A DNA stretch of 5,836 bases from Planctomycetaceae bacterium (GTDB lineage: Bacteria; Planctomycetota; Phycisphaerae; Phycisphaerales; SM1A02). The DNA lies in NCBI GenBank assembly GCA_947474205.1, contig CANJIC010000136.1, forward strand, positions 1 to 5,836. The letters are read 5' to 3'. Positions 1-5,836 of the stretch are shown here, one piece after another (within the stretch, counting starts at the first letter, position 1; the number at the start of each line of letters is the position of its first letter). Below the pieces are notes generated by a model that did no database searches, was not told where the DNA came from, and worked only from the letters and a program-made list of their open reading frames with translations. A program made the translations under genes and the position numbers.

Positions 1-488
1 CCGTTGCCCTTGGCGCCAGTGTTTGCGGTTTGCCAAATATCCATGCTGGTGAAATGGCTTCGATTTGGATTTGGATATCCAACGCCTTGAAGCACCGCAA
101 GTTTTCCATCGTCATACAAACTCTTCAAGCCCTTGAGCGAAGGATTCAAACCAAGTCCGCGTTGTTGATCAAGCATCAACGCGACACCAGTTTGTCCCTT
201 GGCCGTGCCGCTTGGCGCCGGAATTCCAATGGTGGGCCGCGCGTTGTAATACTCGTTCATTCCAAAGGGAATCACGGTGTTTAGGCCATCATTTCCGCCG
301 CCAAGTTGCACCACAACCAGAATGCGATCTTGTGGAAGTCCAGCGCCGCCAGGATTGCCAGCCAATTGTGCCACCATTCCAAGCGCTGAATTGTGTATGA
401 ACTGCGGAATAGTTGTGGCCATGCTGGCTAACGCCACGCCATGGCGCATGAACAATCGTCGTGAATATGGAATGTTGTGTTCACTCAT
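1..488 (-). CDS. DUF1501 family protein with Tat signal (partial, N-terminal 162 residues)
   Basis: This is the N-terminal part of a DUF1501 protein, a family distantly related to sulfatases and alkaline phosphatases whose reaction is not established. The ATG at 488 follows an AGGAG Shine-Dalgarno sequence with a 7-base spacer. Residues 9-15 read SRRLFMR, close to the twin-arginine consensus, followed by a short hydrophobic stretch (about 17-28), so export by the Tat pathway in a folded state is likely. Family motifs are clear: QLGGGNDGLNTVIP at 61-74 and YPNPNRSHFTSMDIWQTA at about 138-155, the latter an almost invariant DUF1501 block. The gene starts 25 bases after the DUF1800 stop codon, so the two are surely co-transcribed; this pairing is widespread in planctomycetes and other bacteria. 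The frame is open to the left edge, so the C-terminal part lies outside the window. Family assignment is secure; function is unknown. Confidence 0.93.
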   Translation of the reverse strand, partial: MSEHNIPYSRRLFMRHGVALASMATTIPQFIHNSALGMVAQLAGNPGGAGLPQDRILVVVQLGGGNDGLNTVIPFGMNEYYNARPTIGIPAPSGTAKGQTGVALMLDQQRGLGLNPSLKGLKSLYDDGKLAVLQGVGYPNPNRSHFTSMDIWQTANTGAKGN

Positions 489-495
489 TGATGGG

Positions 496-500
496 CTCCT
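496..500 (-). promoter_or_regulatory. Ribosome binding site of the DUF1501 gene
   Basis: An AGGAG sequence lies 7 bases before the ATG at 488, within the 25-base gap after the DUF1800 stop. It supports the chosen start, which places the twin-arginine motif at residues 9-15, a normal distance from the N-terminus. Confidence 0.75.
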
Positions 501-513
501 ACAGAATATCGCG

Positions 514-2010
514 CTAACACAATTGGTACTCCGGCATGGCCGTGGTCAAAGCAAGCACGGCAATGATTCGATCATTGTCCAAGCGCGCGCCGCGGCTTGT
601 GGCAAAGGCCATGACTTGTTGCAGCCGCAATGGCGAAGGGGATTGCGCTAAATTAAATCGCAGCAAATATTCAATGCCGCTGGCCATGTCCACGCTGCCA
701 TCGGGTTGGCGTAAGTGGTCCACCAAATGCGTGGCGTCAAATGGAATATCGCTGGCTTGCCATTCGTACATGTCGGGTTTGCGACCGGTAAGCAAATACA
801 CCAGTAGATTCTGGCGAATGAACAAAGTGCTGGTGTTCATCCAACTGCGACCGCCGTCCCACCCTTTGACATTTGGCGGAAAGAAAACATTTTGTCCCAT
901 CAAGTCGGTGGCGCTTGCCAAGGCGCTTAGTTCGCGCACGGGCGTGCGCAGACTGCGCACGGCTTGCACCGTGAGTTGAATTGGACTTTTAATAATGGCG
1001 CCACGGTTGTCCGCGCTGTAGAAGTAAGCGCTTGAAAAAACCGCGTTAAGCAGGGGTTTAACCTCAAATTTGCTGGCGCGCAGTTTGTTGGCCATGGCCA
1101 CAATGAACGCCTTCTGCTCTTTGGAAGGTTCGCCTGGGAGGTCGTTGACAAAAAACTTGAACAACTTTCCAGCCATGAATTCCGCGCACTCATTGCGCGC
1201 CAGAATGACATCTAGAAATCCGTCGCCATCAAATGGACCGCTTTGCCCCATGATATTTTTGGTCGAGGCGTCATGGTTATTGTTGTTGAAATAAAATGTG
1301 TCGTCTTTGAACGTGTAACCAGTGAGCGCCAGGGCGCCAGCTTTAATGTCGTCCTCGGTGTAGCCACGACCTTCACCAAGCGTGAACAACTCCATCAGTT
1401 CACGCGCCATGTTCTCATTGGGTTTGGACTTTTGATTTTCATCGTTGTCCAGATATTTCAACATGGCTGGATCGCGAATGATCCTGTGCGCCAACTGCGC
1501 GAAGTTGCCCGTGGCGAACTTGCGAAAAAGTTGGTTCTGCTGGTACATGTGAAAGCTGTCTTCAATGGTGCGGTAGCCCGTGGCGAAATGGCCGTGATAA
1601 AACAACGTCATCTTTTCCTCCAGCGGCCGCGGTGTTTCAATCATGCGCTTGATCCACCACTTTTGCAGCTCGGCGATCTGCTTGCGATCATCGCTTTGCT
1701 TACGTTGGCGCTCACGTTGCAGCGCGGCTAGCGCATTCTCATCATTGGATTGACGCGCTTTTTTAGCCGTTTCACGCTGCTCATCCGTGGGAGGACTCAT
1801 GATGCCGTTGTCAAAGAGATCCGCTTTGACCGGCTCGACAGGTTGAGACTCGTATTTCACCAACTGGTCAACGGCTTTATTCAAACCCATGTCGGCCAGC
1901 GCGCGCGCCTGCGCTGGCGTGCCACCAAAGCCCGCGCGATTGAGCAAATGCACCGCGGCGTTGTAGTCGAACAACTTTGCGGAAAGAGGTTTCAGGGCAT
2001 CATCAAACAT
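514..2010 (-). CDS. DUF1800 domain-containing protein
   Basis: This 498-residue protein belongs to the DUF1800 family, whose molecular function is unknown and whose genes commonly sit beside DUF1501 genes. Diagnostic blocks occur in order: HLLNRAGFGGTP (21-32), the WWIKRMIETPRPLEEKMTLF segment (118-137) followed by HGHFATG (139-145), PAMLKYLDND (181-190), NENMARELMELFTLGEG (198-214), YTEDD (217-221) with ALTGYTF (228-234), and PPNVKGWDGGRSWMN (378-392) near the C-terminus, which ends in MPEYQLC. Residues about 76-118 form a highly charged, probably helical insert. The start is set at the ATG at 2010, preceded by GAAGGA with a 6-base spacer. An in-frame TTG at 2040 would add ten residues but has a worse-spaced Shine-Dalgarno sequence. 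No signal peptide or membrane segment is visible at either start, in contrast to the Tat signal of the DUF1501 partner. The length is typical for the family. Confidence 0.95.
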   Translation of the reverse strand: MFDDALKPLSAKLFDYNAAVHLLNRAGFGGTPAQARALADMGLNKAVDQLVKYESQPVEPVKADLFDNGIMSPPTDEQRETAKKARQSNDENALAALQRERQRKQSDDRKQIAELQKWWIKRMIETPRPLEEKMTLFYHGHFATGYRTIEDSFHMYQQNQLFRKFATGNFAQLAHRIIRDPAMLKYLDNDENQKSKPNENMARELMELFTLGEGRGYTEDDIKAGALALTGYTFKDDTFYFNNNNHDASTKNIMGQSGPFDGDGFLDVILARNECAEFMAGKLFKFFVNDLPGEPSKEQKAFIVAMANKLRASKFEVKPLLNAVFSSAYFYSADNRGAIIKSPIQLTVQAVRSLRTPVRELSALASATDLMGQNVFFPPNVKGWDGGRSWMNTSTLFIRQNLLVYLLTGRKPDMYEWQASDIPFDATHLVDHLRQPDGSVDMASGIEYLLRFNLAQSPSPLRLQQVMAFATSRGARLDNDRIIAVLALTTAMPEYQLC

Positions 2011-2016
2011 TGAAAG

Positions 2017-2022
2017 TCCTTC
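2017..2022 (-). promoter_or_regulatory. Ribosome binding site deciding the DUF1800 start
   Basis: GAAGGA lies 6 bases before the ATG at 2010. This favours that ATG over the in-frame TTG at 2040. A second, stronger-looking AAGGAG lies upstream at 2053-2058, but it is 12 bases from the TTG and 4 bases from an out-of-frame ATG. Confidence 0.65.
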
Positions 2023-2089
2023 AATAAAATTCAACTTCAACAGTTCATGTCACTCCTTCATCGCACATCGCATCGCTACATGCTTGGGC

Positions 2090-2113
2090 TGTTCAATCCA
2101 AGTCAATTGAACA
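2090..2113 (-). promoter_or_regulatory. Perfect 8-bp inverted repeat between the membrane gene and DUF1800
   Basis: The arms TGTTCAAT and ATTGAACA (2090-2097 and 2106-2113) are perfectly complementary with an 8-base spacer. On the transcribed strand the hairpin begins 7 bases after the membrane-gene stop codon. No T-run follows, so it is not a standard intrinsic terminator. It could be an mRNA 3' end or processing element, or an operator for the DUF1800 gene. An overlapping 5-bp pairing (CTTGG with CCAAG, 2083-2102) uses the spacer and would exclude the first hairpin. A perfect 8-bp repeat with a short spacer is expected about once by chance in a window of this size, so only its position gives it weight. 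Confidence 0.35.
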
Positions 2114-2120
2114 TTCGCAA

Positions 2121-3356
2121 TCACGCGTTCGAACGACCATCTTCAATTGCAATTTCAGGTTGTTTGATTAAATTGTCACTTTGCCACAGCGCGGCAATCA
2201 CAATCACGCCCAAAGACACAAGCAGAAACGAAGTTCTCGCCCCCACCATGCCGCGCTCGGCGGCCGCGGCCGCGACAAAGATGGCCGGCCACGCCACAGC
2301 AGCGGGGACCCGCCGCAATTTCAACAGCAGCCACGCGGGAAAAATGATTCCGTAAAAACCAAGCCAGCGCAAGTAGGTCGCCTCGCCGGCGCTTGTCACG
2401 GACGAAACGGACGCAAGCAATTCGCTGGCAGGCATCAACACGGGAACATCCACCGTGATCGCGGTGAGCAAATCAAGCAAGAATCTTCCCAGCGCCATGC
2501 CCACAACTGGCAAGGCTAAAACACTTGCAAATCGCATGAAACTGGTTCGACCCATGGCGCTAGGACACCACGCGGGAGCGCCTGGCCAACTGCGAAGCGA
2601 AGCGGGGCTGGTCACTGAAACCAAGGCGCACATGGTGAAGGTTGTTTGCACAACAATTTGCGCCGCAATGGGCCACGCCAACATCATGAGCCCAGTTGCC
2701 GCGTTAAATGTGCTGGCGGCAAAAATAAGTTGCGCCGTGAACGCAACGCCAAACACCGCGAAGCAATGTCGGCTCGGACTTTGTTGCAGCGCGCGGTGGA
2801 ATGTTGGATCAAGCGCGGGGCAGAGTAAAAAACCAAACGCCATGAATGGCGCGGCCCATGCCAACGACATGGAGGTCAAGCTTCCAACAACTGGTGGATC
2901 GTTCAGCGCGCCCAATCCTGATTGGGAGAAGAACACAAAGCTTGCCACGGCGCACACCGTTCCAGCGATGGTCCAAAATCGTCCGCTGCCTGGGAACATA
3001 AAAAATAAAAGTGGTAAGAGCCTGCACAAGTCGGACCAATTCACCGATGTTCCAAGCAAGCCTTGCATGCCCAATCTGCGGTCTGCCCACGATCCAAACC
3101 ACGATTGAAACGCAATCGTGACCCACGCGAACCAGCGAATGCTTGGCGCAAATCGCGTCACAAATCGGCGGCTGGTTTCTGGTGTGAAGACATATCCAAA
3201 CGCAACGCAACCCAAAATATTGGGCACGGCGAACGCGACAAATCCGGGCCAGCCCCACCAACGCAGCAGCAGAATGGGCAAAAACATGCCAATGCACCAT
3301 GTCCAACTGCTCGCTAAATATAAACCCCAACCCACTATTTCAACGGATCGTCGCAT
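2121..3356 (-). CDS. Polytopic integral membrane protein of unknown function
   Basis: This 411-residue protein is strongly hydrophobic, with roughly 11-12 predicted membrane segments, at about 8-31, 34-57, 74-90, 111-122, 127-145, 155-180, 198-217, 221-247, 273-297, 330-346, 351-366 and 375-391. The first hairpin (SSWTWCIGMFLPILL at 16-30, then GWPGFVAFAVPNILG at 35-49) and the motif CPALDPTFHRAL at 179-190 loosely recall sodium:solute symporters and similar proteins seen in Phycisphaerae, but no transporter signature is firm enough to name a substrate. Conserved-looking polar residues inside the membrane region (W18, P45, N46, D183, H187) are candidates for a functional core. The ATG at 3356 has no recognisable Shine-Dalgarno sequence, and a potential hairpin sits just upstream. 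The gene follows the putative thioesterase by 37 bases and may share its transcript. The C-terminal tail (392-411) is polar and probably cytoplasmic. That it is a real membrane protein is secure; its role is unknown. Confidence 0.85.
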   Translation of the reverse strand: MRRSVEIVGWGLYLASSWTWCIGMFLPILLLRWWGWPGFVAFAVPNILGCVAFGYVFTPETSRRFVTRFAPSIRWFAWVTIAFQSWFGSWADRRLGMQGLLGTSVNWSDLCRLLPLLFFMFPGSGRFWTIAGTVCAVASFVFFSQSGLGALNDPPVVGSLTSMSLAWAAPFMAFGFLLCPALDPTFHRALQQSPSRHCFAVFGVAFTAQLIFAASTFNAATGLMMLAWPIAAQIVVQTTFTMCALVSVTSPASLRSWPGAPAWCPSAMGRTSFMRFASVLALPVVGMALGRFLLDLLTAITVDVPVLMPASELLASVSSVTSAGEATYLRWLGFYGIIFPAWLLLKLRRVPAAVAWPAIFVAAAAAERGMVGARTSFLLVSLGVIVIAALWQSDNLIKQPEIAIEDGRSNA

Positions 3357-3364
3357 TCACGCAT

Positions 3365-3387
3365 CATGACCGCAACACGCGGACATG
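3365..3387 (-). other. Potential hairpin in the thioesterase-membrane gene gap
   Basis: The sequence reads CATG-A-CCGC-AACAC-GCGG-A-CATG on the plus strand. It gives two 4-bp stems flanking a single mismatch and a 5-base loop. It fills most of the 37-base gap between the thioesterase stop and the membrane-gene ATG, ending 8 bases before that ATG. No T-run follows, so it is not an intrinsic terminator. It could affect translation initiation or mark an mRNA processing site, but this is unproven. Confidence 0.35.
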
Positions 3388-3393
3388 TCGAGG

Positions 3394-4029
3394 TCACTCG
3401 TCGGTGGAATTGGTGGTGGCATTGTCAAGCGCCATGACTTTTTGCGACTTGCGAAGCGCGCGCGCCTTGGCCATGGACTTGGGCGTGCAGTGGAACACAA
3501 TATGGCAACGGCCAACGCGCTTGTCGCCGCGCTGCTTGCCCATTTGCTGATGAATGTTAATAGCCAGATTGATATTGAATTCACCGCCAACTTTCACCAG
3601 CTCATCAATGTCTTGTTCAGCGGTGATGTCATACAGCGCGGGGCCAACGCAAGGGCGCAGAAATCGATATTCCATTTTCTTACACACCACAAAATAATCG
3701 CTGCCCACTTTTCCAAACAGGAATAATCCGGCGGCGACTTCACTGTTGCCAAGCAACGCGGCGCCCGCCATGGCGTTGTACCAATTGCGATTGGCGCGAC
3801 TAAATGGAAGCAGCGCGGTGAAGCGGTTGGAGTCCACGCGGCGCATGGTGATGCCCGATCGAAACGCGAACGGCAACCAAATCAGGCTGCACACTTTTTG
3901 CCAAAACCAATTGCGTGTGCTCAAGCGGCTAATGAAAGCTTCGGCGCGCTCGGCCATGGTTCGCTTTACGGCGAGTGGCGCAGAAGCCGTTGCTTGGACC
4001 AAGTTGGATTGCGCGGGGGCACTACTCAC
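3394..4029 (-). CDS. Hotdog-fold putative thioesterase, DUF4442-like
   Basis: This 211-residue protein resembles the DUF4442 branch of the hotdog superfamily, whose members are predicted to hydrolyse or bind acyl thioesters (acyl-CoA or acyl-ACP) in the cytoplasm. After a basic N-terminal segment (about 20-50), the fold is suggested by RSGITMRRVDSNRFTALLPF (57-76), the RNWYNAMAGAALLGNSEVAAG block (81-101), where the central hotdog helix with N85 and E97 would sit, and the strands DYFVVCKKMEYRFLRP (111-126). Residues 146-183 probably complete the sheet, and a lysine/arginine-rich tail (184-198) follows. The longest frame starts at a GTG at 4029, closed upstream by an in-frame stop; an internal ATG at 3957 (residue 25) is an alternative and would remove a poorly ordered leader. 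Neither has a good Shine-Dalgarno sequence. The stop lies 37 bases before the membrane gene. The acyl substrate cannot be inferred. Confidence 0.8.
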   Translation of the reverse strand: MSSAPAQSNLVQATASAPLAVKRTMAERAEAFISRLSTRNWFWQKVCSLIWLPFAFRSGITMRRVDSNRFTALLPFSRANRNWYNAMAGAALLGNSEVAAGLFLFGKVGSDYFVVCKKMEYRFLRPCVGPALYDITAEQDIDELVKVGGEFNINLAINIHQQMGKQRGDKRVGRCHIVFHCTPKSMAKARALRKSQKVMALDNATTNSTDE

Positions 4030-4141
4030 AAAATCATCTTAGTCGCACTTGCACAAGGCTTCTAGTGCTGCGAGCGCAGTTTTTACCTGTGAAACACAAT
4101 GTAAACATAGCGCATGCGTGGTGGGTTAGGCTTGCAACGCA
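4030..4141. promoter_or_regulatory. Divergent intergenic spacer, presumed to hold two promoters
   Basis: This 112-base spacer separates the minus-strand genes from the plus-strand genes, so promoters for both are expected here. I find no convincing sigma-70 pair in either direction: TTTACC (4082-4087) is followed by TAAACA (4102-4107) at only 14 bases. A small inverted repeat, CTGCG-AG-CGCAG (4068-4079), precedes a run of five T (4080-4084). It resembles a weak plus-strand terminator or attenuator, but the stem is only 4-5 bp. The assignment rests on position alone. Confidence 0.4.
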
Positions 4142-4963
4142 ATGTCAACGCGCAATCTTGCAGTGTGCTCTTGGAGTCTGCGTCCGCATGATCCCGCCGA
4201 ATTAGTTGAGCGATTGCGCGCCACTGGAATGAACCGCGTGCAGTTGGCGTTGGCCCCAATGGTGGCGCAACCAGAGGTGTGGCAAGGCGTGATTGATGTT
4301 CTGCGCTCTAATGCAATTGTGATTGAGAGTGGAATGTTGGCAATGGCCAGCGAGGATTATTCATCCATCGCGCGCATTCGTGAGACGGGCGGTGTTCGTT
4401 CTGACGCGCATTGGCCTACCAATCGCGCGCGCGCCGCGCAGGTGGCGGACATCGCCAAACAGTTCGGCATTTCGCTGGTTACTTTTCACGCTGGGTTTTT
4501 GCCCGCGCATGTTGGCGACCCAGCGCGCGCCACCATGATCACGCGCCTGCGCGAGGTGATTGATTTGTTTGCCAACGTCGGCGTGCGGGTTGCGTTTGAA
4601 ACGGGCCAAGAAAGCGCGGACACGTTGAATGGCGTGCTTTATGAACTTGATCGCGCGCATGTGGGTGTGAATTTTGATCCCGCCAACATGCTGTTGTATG
4701 GTTTAGATGAACCACTATCGGCGTTTGAAAAACTTCTGCCCAGGGTGCGCCAAGTGCACGCCAAGGATGCAATTGCCAGCGGAAAAACCGATGTTTGGGG
4801 CAGGGAAACCGCGGTTGGCGCGGGGCAAGTGCCGTGGCAGAAGTTCATGTGGATGGTTTCAACGCTGCCAAGCGAAGTGGCAGTGGTGATTGAGCGCGAG
4901 GGTGGCGAGCGGCGCGTTGAGGAAATTGTTGCTGCAAAAAACTTCCTTCAACCTATGCTCTAA
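4142..4963 (+). CDS. Sugar phosphate isomerase/epimerase-like TIM-barrel protein
   Basis: This 273-residue protein belongs to the xylose isomerase-like TIM-barrel superfamily (AP endonuclease 2 family), cytoplasmic metal-dependent enzymes that usually isomerise or epimerise sugars or inositols. The barrel starts with LAVCSWSL (6-13). Expected metal ligands appear at the ends of successive strands: E153 in VAFETG, D179 in VNFDPANML, H206 in QVHAKDA and E251 in VVIERE. H116 in TFHAGFLP and D209 are further likely active-site residues. GAGQVPWQKF (226-235) is the usual loop before the last strands. The ATG at 4142 has only a weak upstream TTAGG (4126-4130, 11-base spacer). The next gene starts 15 bases after the stop, so this is probably the first gene of an isomerase-fmdB-ligA operon. 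The full ligand set suggests an active enzyme; the substrate cannot be predicted. Confidence 0.88.
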   Translation: MSTRNLAVCSWSLRPHDPAELVERLRATGMNRVQLALAPMVAQPEVWQGVIDVLRSNAIVIESGMLAMASEDYSSIARIRETGGVRSDAHWPTNRARAAQVADIAKQFGISLVTFHAGFLPAHVGDPARATMITRLREVIDLFANVGVRVAFETGQESADTLNGVLYELDRAHVGVNFDPANMLLYGLDEPLSAFEKLLPRVRQVHAKDAIASGKTDVWGRETAVGAGQVPWQKFMWMVSTLPSEVAVVIEREGGERRVEEIVAAKNFLQPML

Positions 4964-4965
4964 GC

Positions 4966-4971
4966 AAGAGG
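4966..4971 (+). promoter_or_regulatory. Ribosome binding site of the FmdB-like gene
   Basis: AAGAGG lies in the 15-base gap after the isomerase stop codon, 7 bases before the ATG at 4979. It is the clearest Shine-Dalgarno sequence on the plus strand and fixes the MPTYVYE N-terminus, which also agrees with the family. Confidence 0.7.
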
Positions 4972-4978
4972 CCAACAT

Positions 4979-5263
4979 ATGCCAACGTATGTCTATGAAG
5001 TCATCATGCCAAATGGAGAAGCCGGCGAGCGCTTTGAAGTTTTTCAACCGCTGAGCGATCCCGCGCTTGAGAAGCATCCAGAAACTGGCGAGCCAGTTCG
5101 GCGCGCAATTGTGTTGCCGCAAGTGCAAACAACTTCTGATAAAGGTCGCTATTCAAAATCAAATTTGGAGCGCCTTGGTTTTTCCCGCTTTGAAAAGCGT
5201 GGCGATGGCCACTACGAGAAAACCGCGGGCCAAGGTCCCGACGCGATTTCAGCGGATGATTAG
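4979..5263 (+). CDS. FmdB-family-like small protein lacking zinc-ribbon cysteines
   Basis: This 94-residue protein aligns with FmdB-type putative regulatory proteins. It begins MPTYVYEV where the family has MPTYEYRC, continues with GERFEVFQPLSDPAL (16-30) matching the usual FEVFQ-S-SDPPL block, then HPETGEPVRR (33-42), corresponding to CPECGGPVRR. Classical members bind zinc through two CxxC pairs; here there is not a single cysteine, and the second pair reads H33 and T36. The zinc ribbon therefore cannot form in the usual way. The C-terminal half (about 55-94) is polar and includes SNLERLGFSRFEKRGDG (61-77) and KTAGQGPD (81-88). The ATG is well supported by AAGAGG (4966-4971) with a 7-base spacer. 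It lies 15 bases after the isomerase gene and 12 bases before ligA, so it is probably in their operon. Its function is unknown; a protein-protein or nucleic-acid binding role would be a guess. Confidence 0.85.
   Translation: MPTYVYEVIMPNGEAGERFEVFQPLSDPALEKHPETGEPVRRAIVLPQVQTTSDKGRYSKSNLERLGFSRFEKRGDGHYEKTAGQGPDAISADD

Positions 5264-5836
<573 letters not shown>

Noticed and set aside
536..1731. Long plus-strand open frames opposite the DUF1800 gene (for example 536-979 and 1243-1731).
   Set aside because: They are antisense shadows of a gene with unmistakable DUF1800 motifs, and their translations show no recognisable domain.
2059..2077. Three copies of CATCGC in the gap upstream of DUF1800.
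   Set aside because: The copies are short and irregularly spaced, with no flanking structure, so they are not a convincing repeat array or binding site cluster.
2263..2276. GC-rich palindromic run GCGGCCGCGGCCGC.
   Set aside because: It encodes an alanine run (about residues 361-366) in a membrane segment of the minus-strand gene, so codon content explains it.
2911..2926. Inverted repeat CCCAAT-CCTG-ATTGGG resembling a small hairpin.
   Set aside because: It is within the membrane-protein gene, has a 6-bp stem and no T-run, and is readily explained by chance.
2455..3108. A 217-codon plus-strand open frame opposite the membrane-protein gene.
   Set aside because: Its translation is low-complexity, rich in Ala, Asn and Lys, without domain features, while the minus-strand frame encodes a coherent multi-pass membrane protein.
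3100..3120. Perfect 8-bp inverted repeat CACGATTG/CAATCGTG with a 5-base loop.
   Set aside because: It lies inside the membrane-protein coding region, where codons explain the sequence, and one such repeat is expected by chance in a window of this size.
4067..4084. CTGCG-AG-CGCAG followed by five T, resembling an intrinsic terminator.
   Set aside because: The usable stem is only 4-5 bp and no plus-strand gene ends upstream, so a terminator is not supported.

Overview
The window looks like ordinary chromosomal DNA of a planctomycete, most likely of the class Phycisphaerae. This placement is inferred from gene content: a paired DUF1800/DUF1501 gene set, a cysteine-free FmdB-like protein of a kind I associate with planctomycetes, and a polytopic membrane protein that resembles Phycisphaerae proteins I recall. 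No database comparison was possible. There are no rRNA or tRNA genes, no CRISPR array and no transposase.

Layout. Positions 1-4029 hold four genes on the minus strand. In transcription order they are a hotdog-fold (DUF4442-like) putative thioesterase (4029-3394), an integral membrane protein of unknown function (3356-2121), a DUF1800 protein (2010-514) and the N-terminal 162 residues of a DUF1501 protein with a twin-arginine signal (488, running off the left edge). The gaps are 37, 110 and 25 bases. The last two genes are clearly one unit; the 110-base gap before DUF1800 may hold its own promoter. A 112-base divergent spacer (4030-4141) separates these from a plus-strand run of three closely spaced genes: a TIM-barrel sugar phosphate isomerase/epimerase-like protein (4142-4963), a small FmdB-like protein lacking every zinc-binding cysteine (4979-5263), and the first 187 residues of NAD-dependent DNA ligase LigA (5276, running off the right edge). 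The 15- and 12-base gaps suggest co-transcription.

How they work together. The DUF1800/DUF1501 pair is a recurrent two-gene module whose biochemical role is not established; only the DUF1501 partner carries a visible export signal here. The plus-strand genes combine a probable carbohydrate enzyme, a small protein of unknown role and an essential replication/repair ligase, with no obvious shared pathway. The more unusual points are the cysteine-free FmdB protein, non-consensus residues around the LigA active site, two potential hairpins in the minus-strand gaps, and a strong Shine-Dalgarno sequence before a three-codon reading frame in the DUF1800 leader. I see no convincing evidence of a new multi-gene system.
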